Assembly: GCA_020634015.1 (NCBI GenBank)
Contig: JACKCN010000008.1
Location: 119,888-183,887, forward strand
Direction of reading: 5' to 3'
DNA: 64,000 nt
Source: Candidatus Delongbacteria bacterium
GTDB taxonomy: Bacteria > CAIWAD01
Of this stretch, positions 52,293-60,256 are shown in pieces; within the stretch, counting starts at the first letter, position 1, and each line of letters begins with the position of its first letter. The notes beneath the pieces are model-generated. The model was not told the DNA's origin and did not search any database. It saw only the letters and a program-made list of their open reading frames with translations. The position numbers were made by a program, and so were the translations under genes.

Positions 52293-52430
52293 TGCTTTCA
52301 CGCAGGCAGGCAGCGATGTTCGCAGCGGAATCGGAGGTCAGCGGATGCGACGACATGCTGGACGGTCGAAAGCTGGCCCGAGGCGGACATCGGAGACGCG
52401 TCACCGGAACCAATGGGCAGGGAGGGCATC

Positions 52431-53120
52431 ATGACACGCTTGCTGCTTTGGATTGTCTTTCTGGGTCTCGCCGCACGTGCCGAGGCGGAGTTCCAGATTG
52501 ACATCGACCCCGGCCAGCTGCCGCAGGGCATGGAGATCGTGGCCATCAACGCCTGTTTCAACAGCCCCAATGGCATCCCGCTGGGGTGCTACGACGCCGT
52601 GGTATCCGGCCCTTCCGGAACACCAGCGATGTACCACGTCGTCTGGGCAATCGACTCGGTGCTGAACCAGGCCTGGGTTTCAAGCATCACACTCGACTAT
52701 CTGTGTGGTGATGTCATCCGCACATCCAGTCTTGCTCCCGGCCAGTACGAAATGTGGTACTTCCCGGGCCCGGCCAATCCGCCGGTCGCGCCAACCGGTT
52801 TCCCCGGAATTGATCCCAACATGCAGTGCCGTTCCTCCCAGGCTGAAGATCTTCCCGTGGACTTCGCGCTGAACCCCGCCTTTCCCAATCCCTTCAATCC
52901 CAGCACGACCATTCGCTTCACTCTGCCGACCGCCGAGTTCGTCAGGTTGACCGTCTTTGATCTGGCCGGGCGACAGATGGCCACCCTGGCCAACGAGATG
53001 CTGGCGCGCGGCACTCACGACATGATCTTCGATGCGTCTGCGCTGGGCAGCGGCGTGTACATGGTCACTATCGAAGCCGGCAACTCCACCGCCACACGAA
53101 AAGTGCTTCTGCTGAAGTGA
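52431..53120 (+). CDS. AEYQID-family secreted protein, copy 4
   Basis: 229 aa, signal MTRLLLWIVFLGLAARAEA, then EFQIDIDPGQLPQGMEIV. Contains CFNSPNGIPLGCYDAVVSGPSGTPAMYHVVW and YFPGPANPPVAPTGFPGIDP. Sorting domain AFPNPFNPSTTIRFTLPTAE ... LARGTHDMIFDASALGSGVYMVTIEAGNSTATRKVLLLK. GGAGGG precedes ATG 52431. Two cysteines (CFNS...LGC) recur in copies 5-8 and may form a disulfide. Confidence 0.88.
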   Translation: MTRLLLWIVFLGLAARAEAEFQIDIDPGQLPQGMEIVAINACFNSPNGIPLGCYDAVVSGPSGTPAMYHVVWAIDSVLNQAWVSSITLDYLCGDVIRTSSLAPGQYEMWYFPGPANPPVAPTGFPGIDPNMQCRSSQAEDLPVDFALNPAFPNPFNPSTTIRFTLPTAEFVRLTVFDLAGRQMATLANEMLARGTHDMIFDASALGSGVYMVTIEAGNSTATRKVLLLK

Positions 53121-53167
53121 TGCGTTCTGTTGGTCGTCATTGAATGGACCAGACAAAGGGAGAACAG

Positions 53168-53863
53168 ATGAGAACAGCAATCACACTCGGGATTGCATGC
53201 GCCCTGTCGGTGCCAGCAATTGCCGAATACCAGATAGACCTCGATCCTTCCAGTCTCCCTCATGGATTCAATTACTCAGGCGTCAGCGGTTGTCTGTCAG
53301 GAATGGATGGCAATCCGCTGGGTTGTTTTGATGCCGTGATCTCGGGATCGAGCGGCTTTCCCGTCATGGATCATGCCGTCTGGACAATTGATGCCCAAGT
53401 ACAGCTGGCATGGTTCAGCAGTATGATCCTGAGCATCGAGTGCAATGGATACCCACTGGTGTACACATTGGACTATGCCCCGTCCGAAGTCGTGTACCAT
53501 GCAGGACCTGCCGATCCACCGATGAGTGGTCCGACGGATTTTGGTGTGGACAGCACCATCGACTGTCTGACATACACGGCTGATGCCATCGACCAACCCG
53601 GGCAATTCACATTGGGCCATGCTTTCCCGAATCCCTTCAACCCCAGCACCACCATCCCCTTCGCGCTGCCTGCTGCCGAGAAGGTGACGCTGACTGTCTT
53701 CAACATCCACGGTCAGAAGGTCGCCAGCCTGGCCGAGGGCTTGATGGTTCGCGGCACCCACGAAGTGACCTTCGATGCCTCCGCCCTGAGCAGCGGCGTG
53801 TACATGGTCACCATTGAAGCCGGCGACTTCACCGCCACCAGGAAGATGGTCTTGCTCAAATAG
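53168..53863 (+). CDS. AEYQID-family secreted protein, copy 5
   Basis: 231 aa from ATG 53168 (GGGAGAAC ahead); an ATG at 53144 gives 8 more residues. Signal MRTAITLGIACALSVPAIA, then EYQIDLDPSSLPHG. Motifs: GCLSGMDGNPLGCFDAVISGSSGFPVMDHAVWTID, HAGPADPPMSGPTDFGVD. The sorting domain ends with VRGTHEVTFDASALSSGVYM, nearly the copy 1-3 sequence, although the N-terminal half is diverged; the C-terminal end looks converted from them. Confidence 0.88.
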   Translation: MRTAITLGIACALSVPAIAEYQIDLDPSSLPHGFNYSGVSGCLSGMDGNPLGCFDAVISGSSGFPVMDHAVWTIDAQVQLAWFSSMILSIECNGYPLVYTLDYAPSEVVYHAGPADPPMSGPTDFGVDSTIDCLTYTADAIDQPGQFTLGHAFPNPFNPSTTIPFALPAAEKVTLTVFNIHGQKVASLAEGLMVRGTHEVTFDASALSSGVYMVTIEAGDFTATRKMVLLK

Positions 53864-54088
53864 CTCTGCTGCTTCGGACATTGGCCGCTCGCCAAGGCAA
53901 ATGCCCTGTTGCCGGAGGCGAGAAACTCCTTGCCCTTCCGCTGCGGACTCCGCAAGTTGCGTCCAGCAATTCAAGCATCTCCCACGCCAACCACTGACCA
54001 GCCAACGAGTCGCTTCCGTTCAACGGGAGGCATCCGTGTCTGGCGGAAAAGCGGCCCGAATGCACCCGTCCTTCCGAAAGGCATTCCG

Positions 54089-54778
54089 ATGAAAACGGCT
54101 CTTCTTGGCATCCTGTTGGGCGCTCTGCCGCTGCTGGGGCGTGCCGAGTACCAGATTGATTTCGAACCATCCAGCCTTCCACGTCATGGCTTGCCGTTCA
54201 TTTACGCCTGCTTCATCGCAGTCGATGGGACACCTTTGGGCTGTTTTGATGCTGTCTTGTCCCTCACTGATGGGTCTACCGAGATGTATCACGCGGTATG
54301 GACCAACGATTCCCAGATCCAGGAAGCCTGGTTCAGCAGCATGACCTTGATGCTCCAGTGCAACGGCCATGTGCTGGAATCGACTCTTGAGTTCGCTCCA
54401 TTCGAAGTCATGTACTACGCCGGCCCTGCGAACCCGCCGGCCGCACCCACCGTCTTCCCGATCGATCCGGCCATCGACTGCCGGACGTACACGGCCGATG
54501 CGGAAGACCTGCCGGGGGCCTTCAGCCTTGGCACGGCTTTCCCCAATCCCTTCAACCCCAGCACGACCATCCGCTTTTCCCTGTCGACGACTGACCGTGT
54601 CACTCTGACGGTCTTCAATCTTGCAGGCGAAAGGGTTGCCACTCTGGCAAACGAGATCCTGGCGCGTGGCGCACATGACGTGCCTTTCGATGCCTCGGCC
54701 CTGAGCAGCGGCGTCTACATTTATACGATCGAAGCTGGTGGCGTCACTGCCACGAGCAAGATGATTCTGGCGAAGTGA
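54089..54778 (+). CDS. AEYQID-family secreted protein, copy 6
   Basis: 229 aa, signal MKTALLGILLGALPLLGRA, then EYQIDFEPSSLPRHGLPFIYACFIAVDGTPLGCFDAVLSLTDGSTEMYHAVWTNDSQIQEAWFSSMTL. YYAGPANPPAAPTVFPIDP leads into a sorting domain (AFPNPFNPSTTIRFSLSTTD, ILARGAHDVPFDASALSSGVYIYTIEAGG). Its N-terminal half is close to copy 8 while the C-terminal half is not. Confidence 0.88.
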   Translation: MKTALLGILLGALPLLGRAEYQIDFEPSSLPRHGLPFIYACFIAVDGTPLGCFDAVLSLTDGSTEMYHAVWTNDSQIQEAWFSSMTLMLQCNGHVLESTLEFAPFEVMYYAGPANPPAAPTVFPIDPAIDCRTYTADAEDLPGAFSLGTAFPNPFNPSTTIRFSLSTTDRVTLTVFNLAGERVATLANEILARGAHDVPFDASALSSGVYIYTIEAGGVTATSKMILAK

Positions 54779-54848
54779 GTGGTCCCGATCCGGCGGGCAG
54801 AAAGCCGGTCCATGGCGCATCCACAAGGCGCCCACAAAAGGAATGATC

Positions 54849-55544
54849 ATGAAGCGCAGCATCGCACTTGCCGCATTGTGTGCCTTGCCAGTACTGGGAA
54901 TGGCCGAGTACCAGATTGACATTGATCCGACTCAATTGCCGGCCGGTGCCACAATCCAGAGCATCTCCGGATGTTTTGATGATGTTTCGGGTCCAGAACT
55001 TGGCTGTTATGATGCAGTCTGGTATGGGCCAGATGGATTTCCCGTGATGTACCACGGCATCTGGGCCAACGATGCGGAGTTTCCGGTGCTGGCAATGTTC
55101 AGCAGCATGACCCTGCTACTGGACTGCAATGGTTTTCCGCTGGAGTACACTCTGAACATTCCTCCCCTTGTGGAATTCTACTTCCCCGGACCACCATGGC
55201 CACCCATTGCACCCACCAATTTCGGTGTTGACGGCAGCATCGACTGCAGCATGCACGCAGCGGATGCAACGGATCAGCCGGGCCAATTCATGCTGGCGGA
55301 GGCACATCCCAATCCCTTCAACCCCAGCACGACCATCCAGTTCACTCTGGCTGAAACCGGACCGGTGGATCTGGGCGTGTTCGACATCACCGGAAGACGG
55401 GTGACCACATTGGAAACAGGCATGCGGTCGAGTGGAGAACATGAGGTCGTGTTCGATGGCTCGGCGCTGGCCAGCGGGCTGTATCTGGTCAAGCTGGAAA
55501 CGGGTCGGGAGGTGGCCGTGAAGAAAGTCGTGCTGGCGAAGTAG
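54849..55544 (+). CDS. AEYQID-family secreted protein, copy 7
   Basis: 231 aa from ATG 54849 (AAAAGGA ahead; ATG 54843 is the alternative). Signal MKRSIALAALCALPVLGMA, then EYQIDIDPTQLPAGATIQ. SGCFDDVSGPELGCYDAVWYGPDGFPVMYHGIWANDAEFP. Sorting domain of a second type: AHPNPFNPSTTIQFTLAETGPVDLGVFDITGRRVTTLETGMRSSGEHEVVFDGSALASGLYLVKLETGREVAVKKVVLAK, shared with copy 8. Copy 8 begins 21 bases after the stop, so they are co-transcribed. Confidence 0.88.
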   Translation: MKRSIALAALCALPVLGMAEYQIDIDPTQLPAGATIQSISGCFDDVSGPELGCYDAVWYGPDGFPVMYHGIWANDAEFPVLAMFSSMTLLLDCNGFPLEYTLNIPPLVEFYFPGPPWPPIAPTNFGVDGSIDCSMHAADATDQPGQFMLAEAHPNPFNPSTTIQFTLAETGPVDLGVFDITGRRVTTLETGMRSSGEHEVVFDGSALASGLYLVKLETGREVAVKKVVLAK

Positions 55545-55565
55545 TCCGCTCTGAAGGAGATCATC

Positions 55566-56258
55566 ATGATGATCGCGTCCATCGGTGTTGTGTTGCTTGC
55601 GATGGTATCGAGCAGCCAGGCCGAATACCAGATCGATTTCTCTCCCGACAGTCTTCCGTCGGCTCATGGCTACCCGTTGGTTGAGGCCTGCTTCATCGCA
55701 GTCGATGGAACACCTTTGGGCTGTTTTGATGCTGTCATGTCCATCTCTGGTGGGTTTCCCGTGATGTATCACGCGGTCTGGACGAACGACTCCCAGATCC
55801 AGGAAGCCTGGTTAAGCAGCATGACTCTGTCTTTCGACTGCAACGGGTACCAGATTGACTCCACGATCGAGTTCGCTCCTTTCGAAGCCATGTACTACGC
55901 CGGACCCGCAAACCCGCCAGCCGCGCCCACGGTGTTCCCGATTGATCCCAGCATTGATTGCTCGACCTACACAGCCGCTGTGGAAGACCAGCCGGGAGCT
56001 TTTCATCTGGGCTCCGCCTACCCGAACCCCTTCAACCCCAGCACGACCATCCGGTTCACTCTGGCTGAAACCGCATCGGTGGATCTGGGCGTGTTCGACA
56101 TCACCGGAAGGCGAGTGGCCACACTGGAAGCAGGCATGCGCTCGAGTGGAGAGCACGAGGCCGTGTTCGATGGCTCGACGCTGGCCAGTGGGCTGTACCT
56201 GGTCAAGCTGGAATCGGGTCGGGAGGTGGCCGTGAAGAAAGTCGTGCTGGCGAAGTAG
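55566..56258 (+). CDS. AEYQID-family secreted protein, copy 8 (mosaic of copies 6 and 7)
   Basis: 230 aa, signal MMIASIGVVLLAMVSSSQA. Residues ~40-130 (ACFIAVDGTPLGCFDAV ... YHAVWTNDSQIQEAWLSSMTL ... YYAGPANPPAAPTVFPIDP) match copy 6 almost base for base around 55688-55820, while the sorting domain (56035-56258) matches copy 7. This is a recombinant gene. The array downstream changes its C-terminal module after this copy. Confidence 0.9.
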   Translation: MMIASIGVVLLAMVSSSQAEYQIDFSPDSLPSAHGYPLVEACFIAVDGTPLGCFDAVMSISGGFPVMYHAVWTNDSQIQEAWLSSMTLSFDCNGYQIDSTIEFAPFEAMYYAGPANPPAAPTVFPIDPSIDCSTYTAAVEDQPGAFHLGSAYPNPFNPSTTIRFTLAETASVDLGVFDITGRRVATLEAGMRSSGEHEAVFDGSTLASGLYLVKLESGREVAVKKVVLAK

Positions 56259-56270
56259 GCAGGTGCCACA

Positions 56271-56921
56271 ATGAAAGGCTCAAGACTCAGGCTCGTGACC
56301 TGTGCCATGCTGGCAGTGTGCGCGAAGGCGGAAATCCAGATCGATGTCTCGGCGGATAATTTGGGTGGCTACTGGGACTGGAGTACCATTTCATCAACGG
56401 CGTGCTTCAGCCTTCCCACAGGTGAATCCTATGGCTGTCTTCCACCGGCCTATGTTTCGGAGGGGGGGTGGCCACACAGCACTCTCCATTTCATCTGGAG
56501 TGAAGATCAGGGAATTCCCGCCGGTTACATCGACAGCATCAGTTTCTCATTCACCTGTGAGGGGCTGGAGCATGCGTATACGCTTGGATTCGAACCATTC
56601 GAGCTGCCCTTCATTCACGGCCCGGCCAATCCTCCGGCAGCCCCGATGGATTTTGGGTTTGACACTCCTGAAAGCTTCGTGGTGGACGATCTGAGGCTGA
56701 GTCTGTCGGGTCCGGATCTTGTGCTGGACTGGGATCCCGTCTGCGGGGCTGACAGCTATCTGCTGTATGCACTGGATTCGCCGTGGCAAAGCCTGCAGGA
56801 TGCGGAAGTGCCGCTGTCGGTGGATGCGGGTCCCGTCAGACTCCGTTTCGCCGGGGATGCCCGGACATTCTATCGGGTCGTGGCTGTGTATCATCCATGG
56901 GGAAGCCGTGCACGCGACTGA
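56271..56921 (+). CDS. AEYQID-family secreted protein, copy 9, with FN3-like C-terminus
   Basis: 216 aa, signal MKGSRLRLVTCAMLAVCAKA, then EIQIDVSADNLGG. GGWPHSTLHFIWSEDQG and IHGPANPPAAPMDFGFD show the family domain. There is no NPFNP sorting domain. Instead the C-terminal ~80 residues (VDDLRLSLSGPDLVLDWDPVCGADSYLLYALDSPWQSLQDAE ... FYRVVAVYHP) look like a fibronectin type III or similar beta-sandwich. It begins 12 bases after copy 8. How it stays at the surface is unclear. Confidence 0.8.
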   Translation: MKGSRLRLVTCAMLAVCAKAEIQIDVSADNLGGYWDWSTISSTACFSLPTGESYGCLPPAYVSEGGWPHSTLHFIWSEDQGIPAGYIDSISFSFTCEGLEHAYTLGFEPFELPFIHGPANPPAAPMDFGFDTPESFVVDDLRLSLSGPDLVLDWDPVCGADSYLLYALDSPWQSLQDAEVPLSVDAGPVRLRFAGDARTFYRVVAVYHPWGSRARD

Positions 56922-56978
56922 GCCGATCCGTTCCGCTGGATCCTGGACTGAACACAAGGAGATGCCATCGCGAGGCTC

Positions 56979-57602
56979 ATGCGGATCTGGCTGACAATCT
57001 GCCTGGTCGGCGGCATGCTGGCCTTCCCGCTGCGCGGGTACGCGGAGTTCTTTGTCGAGGTGGATCCATTCACCATCCCCGCCGGCGCCACAGGCCTTGC
57101 GCTGTCCGCCCTGATCGGATTCGAGCCCGTTCTGATTCACGCATCGCTCAGTGGACCTGCGGGACAACCCCCGATGCATCTGGCGGCCTGGAGCTGTGAT
57201 GCCCCTGCCCCGCAGCCCATTCACAGCCTGATCCTGGAGTACGACTGTGGAGGGGATCACCGGCAGTACCAGCAGGATTTCCCCTTTGGATCACTGTGGT
57301 GCACGGGGGCGAATACGATGCCCATCGTGGTGGACTTTGGAATTGACCCGGACGAGAACTGCTTCTTCAATGAATACCGTGTGCGCGAGCTGCGGATCAG
57401 CCTGCAGGGCAATGCGGTAAATCTGGACTGGGAAGGCATCTGGGGCTCGCTGTTCTTCCGGGTCTACCGTCTGGACAGCCCCGGGCAGCCTCTGGCCGAG
57501 GCGACTCTGGTGGGTACCGTGGACTTCCAGCACTGGAGCGAGCCACTGCGGCCCGGTGACACGCTGGGGTTCTATGTGGTCACCACGGAGTTCGAGTGGT
57601 GA
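56979..57602 (+). CDS. AEYQID-family secreted protein, copy 10, with FN3-like C-terminus
   Basis: 207 aa from ATG 56979; AAGGAG is 17 bases ahead, but only 5 bases ahead of an in-frame ATC (56967) that would extend the signal peptide by four residues, as in fabV. Signal WLTICLVGGMLAFPLRGYA, then EFFVEVDPFTIPAGATG; the SGPAGQPPMHLAAWSCDAPAP segment is the family GPSGxPxMYHAVW motif. C-terminus VRELRISLQGNAVNLDWEGIW ... FYVVTTEFEW is the same module as in copy 9. Confidence 0.78.
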   Translation: MRIWLTICLVGGMLAFPLRGYAEFFVEVDPFTIPAGATGLALSALIGFEPVLIHASLSGPAGQPPMHLAAWSCDAPAPQPIHSLILEYDCGGDHRQYQQDFPFGSLWCTGANTMPIVVDFGIDPDENCFFNEYRVRELRISLQGNAVNLDWEGIWGSLFFRVYRLDSPGQPLAEATLVGTVDFQHWSEPLRPGDTLGFYVVTTEFEW

Positions 57603-57633
57603 CAAGGTGTTGAGTGCAGACTTCGGGGGCACC

Positions 57634-58272
57634 ATGAAGAAGAGTACACAGCTTGTCCTGACCCTGCTGCTGACGGTCAGTGCGCGGGCCGACTATCAAC
57701 TGGATCTGGATCCCTGGATGATCCCCTTTTGCTGGCAGTGCCAACCGGAAGTCAGCGCGGACATCGGCTGGATTCCCGGGGAACACGAGTACATCGCCAC
57801 GCTCAGCGGACCTTCGGGCGAGCCGGCGATGTACCACGCGGTCTGGCAATTGGACGATCAGATCCTGGATCCCTGTCCGATCAACAGCCTCACCCTGCGG
57901 GGCACCTGTGACTACACGGGCGACTATGAGGAAACGGTGCAGACCTGGTGGCAGGCGTACTACATCCCCGGTCCCGCATTTCCGTCCAGCGCACCTCCGG
58001 ATCCCTGGGGCGATCTGCGTTCCGCCTGCGAAGCCCAACGCTGCCGCGTGCATGATCTGCGTCTGGTGGTGGACGGCCCTGTGCTGCGCCTGGACTGGTC
58101 GTATACCTGGGGCTGGGGCTGCGGGGGGTTTCTGGTCTACCGTCTGGATACGCCCTGGCAACCCATCGAAGACGCCGAGCTGATTGCCGAACTGGAGGAC
58201 CCGGGGCTGGTTCTGCCCCTGACACCCACGGCAAGCAGCGCATTCTACCGGGTGGTCTCGATCCAGGAATGA
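57634..58272 (+). CDS. AEYQID-family secreted protein, copy 11, with FN3-like C-terminus
   Basis: 212 aa, signal MKKSTQLVLTLLLTVSARA, then DYQLDLDPWMIPFCWQC. GPSGEPAMYHAVWQLDDQ and YYIPGPAFPSSAPPDPWGD show the family domain with extra cysteines. C-terminal module VHDLRLVVDGPVLRLDWSYTW ... YRLDTPWQPIEDAELIAELED ... FYRVVSIQE as in copies 9 and 10, no sorting domain. Last of the run of close genes. Confidence 0.8.
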   Translation: MKKSTQLVLTLLLTVSARADYQLDLDPWMIPFCWQCQPEVSADIGWIPGEHEYIATLSGPSGEPAMYHAVWQLDDQILDPCPINSLTLRGTCDYTGDYEETVQTWWQAYYIPGPAFPSSAPPDPWGDLRSACEAQRCRVHDLRLVVDGPVLRLDWSYTWGWGCGGFLVYRLDTPWQPIEDAELIAELEDPGLVLPLTPTASSAFYRVVSIQE

Positions 58273-58521
58273 CACTCGGAACTCCCGGGGCGGAAGGCCC
58301 GCCGGCCCGAGCTGCCTGAACTCCGGAACCACCGCCGTCCCGAAGCTGTTCAAGCGTGCTGGAAGAGGCGGGGTGTTCTGCCGATTGTGCGGTGCGATGT
58401 GCCCCTCGGGGAAATGACTTTCGTGGGCTCTGTCCTTGCCACTCCCCCCTGCACAAAGCAAACTGTGGCATTCGTCTGCCAGCCCCCGGCGGCGCGGACC
58501 ACAGCCATGAAAGGATGATGA

Positions 58522-59202
58522 ATGTTCAGATTTCTCCTGGGAATTCTGCTTGCGACCAGTACTCATGCCGAGTTCCAGATCGATGTGGATCCCCTGACCC
58601 TCCCAGCGGGGGCGACGGTCACCGATGTGATCGCCAACATTGGCAGCGATGCGGTCAATGCGGATTATTCTTCCGTGATTTCCGGCCCGTCCGGCCAACC
58701 ACTGATGTGGCATGCGGTCTGGCAGGTCGACGACCAGGTCACGTCGCCTTCGCCCTTCCGAAGCTGGACACTGGTGTTGGACTGCGGAGGTACCGTGATG
58801 ACAGCCGACTCGGTATTCACGCCAATGACCTCCTTCTACATTCCGGGCCCCAACAACCCGCCAGTCGGCCCCACCCAGTTCTCGGGGTTGGATCCCAATG
58901 ATTTCTGTGTCGACGTGGAAGTCCGTGCAACGTTCCCGGAAGGCTTCGGCCTGATGTCCGTTTCCCCCAATCCCTTCAACCCCACCACCAGGATTCAGTA
59001 CAACCTGCCGACAGCTGGCGAGATGTTGCTGACCCTGCACGATCTGCGTGGCAGCCGAATCAGGGAGTTGGTGCGCGGACACATGGATGCCGGCGACGGA
59101 GAAATCCAGCTGGACGGCAGCGATCTGGCCAGCGGGCTGTACCTGCTGGAGCTGGTGCAGGGCGACAGGCGTTCCGTTCGCACGGTGACGCTGATCAAGT
59201 GA
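58522..59202 (+). CDS. AEYQID-family secreted protein, copy 12
   Basis: 226 aa, signal MFRFLLGILLATSTHA, then EFQIDVDPLTLPAGATVTDVIANIG. GPSGQPLMWHAVWQVDDQ, SWTLVLDCGGT, YIPGPNNPPVGPTQFSGLDP. Sorting domain SPNPFNPTTRIQYNLPTAGEMLLTLHDLRGSRIRELVRG ... DLASGLYLLELVQGDRRSVRTVTLIK, more diverged than in copies 1-8. Separated from copy 11 by a 249-base gap in which no gene is seen. Confidence 0.87.
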   Translation: MFRFLLGILLATSTHAEFQIDVDPLTLPAGATVTDVIANIGSDAVNADYSSVISGPSGQPLMWHAVWQVDDQVTSPSPFRSWTLVLDCGGTVMTADSVFTPMTSFYIPGPNNPPVGPTQFSGLDPNDFCVDVEVRATFPEGFGLMSVSPNPFNPTTRIQYNLPTAGEMLLTLHDLRGSRIRELVRGHMDAGDGEIQLDGSDLASGLYLLELVQGDRRSVRTVTLIK

Positions 59203-59655
59203 TCCTGGCGGGCGAGCTTCGCCAGAGCAGGCGAAGAGTTGCCTGATCTGGCGAAAAGCTTCAGCGTGACGGGGTGCGGGCTTTGGGGGCCGGGCAGACA
59301 CAGCGGGCGGGCGCAGGTGCGGCCTTCGTCCATTCCGGGACGCAAACTGTTGTAAAACCTTGACGGAATCGCGTTTTCCAGACGAATCTCTCCCGTTGGC
59401 CCATTCCGGATTCGCTGCCGGACCGGGTTTCAGCTTTCCCAACAGATCCCACGTGCGCTGGCACAGGAATTGCCAGTCCCGAGAGCCTCCTGCGTGCGGC
59501 TTGGTTCTTCCGGACAGAGTGCGGTTCATCCCGGAGCCCATTGGGAGCTCCAGTGGTCCGTTGGCACGAAAGGCCGCGGATTGGAATGGCTTGGCAGCCT
59601 AAGAGCCCTTTGTTAAGTTTGCGCGCTTATCAATTGTAAAAGGAAGTCATCATCC
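59203..59655. other. 453-base gap with a promoter
   Basis: No gene. A short hairpin CTTCGCC-AGAGCA-GGCGAAG (59217-59236) follows copy 12 and may be a weak terminator. A sigma-70-type promoter for the next gene: TTGGCA (59591-59596), 17 bases, TAAGTT (59614-59619). AAGGAAG precedes ATG 59656. Confidence 0.4.
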
Positions 59656-60219
59656 ATGGCTGAATTTTCTTCTGCCCTCCGATATGGGCGGCTGATCTTT
59701 GCGGGAGTGCTCCTGCTTGGAACTCTCGCTACCGCCGAGGAGGCGGCAAACACCAGCGCAACCGCTCCCCAGGAAAAGTCCTTCATGCCCGACATGATGG
59801 ATGGATTCGCGCACTTCCAGCACTACCAGTTGACGGATCCGGTCACTCATGAGCCACTGATGTCCCGCTACATCGAGATGATCGTGGTCAACGGCGAGAT
59901 CGATCCTCCCTACACGGACGGGGACGATCGCATTCAGGATCTGTCGCAGGATTTCAACAGCCAGCGCGAACGCGATTACATGAACGAGAACCCCGGCCTG
60001 GTTCAGGCACTGGTAACCGTGATCGTGGCCAAGGGTGTTCCCGACGACACCACGGTGCAGTTGTGGGAAAAGGTCATGATGCGCGTCTACAACAACGATG
60101 ACAAGGACAAGGCGACTCACTACATCGACACCGAACCGTGGGAGAGCCAGCCTGGTTTCTGGACAATCACCCCGAACGAAGCACCTGTCGGGGAATGGAA
60201 GAAAATCCACAAGAACTGA
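59656..60219 (+). CDS. Secreted hypothetical protein, 187 aa
   Basis: Not recognised. Signal-like hydrophobic stretch GRLIFAGVLLLGTLATA near residue 12-28, then an acidic protein rich in D, E and M: FMPDMMDGFAHFQHYQLTDP, DPPYTDGDDRIQDLSQDFNSQRERDYMNENPGLV, YNNDDKDKATHYIDTEPWE. No sorting domain or AEYQID domain. Clusters of acidic residues could bind calcium (inference). Followed 37 bases later by the long copy 13, with which it is probably co-transcribed. Confidence 0.7.
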   Translation: MAEFSSALRYGRLIFAGVLLLGTLATAEEAANTSATAPQEKSFMPDMMDGFAHFQHYQLTDPVTHEPLMSRYIEMIVVNGEIDPPYTDGDDRIQDLSQDFNSQRERDYMNENPGLVQALVTVIVAKGVPDDTTVQLWEKVMMRVYNNDDKDKATHYIDTEPWESQPGFWTITPNEAPVGEWKKIHKN

Positions 60220-60256
60220 CACGACCCAGTCGCACCAACTCAATTCGAGGACTGTT

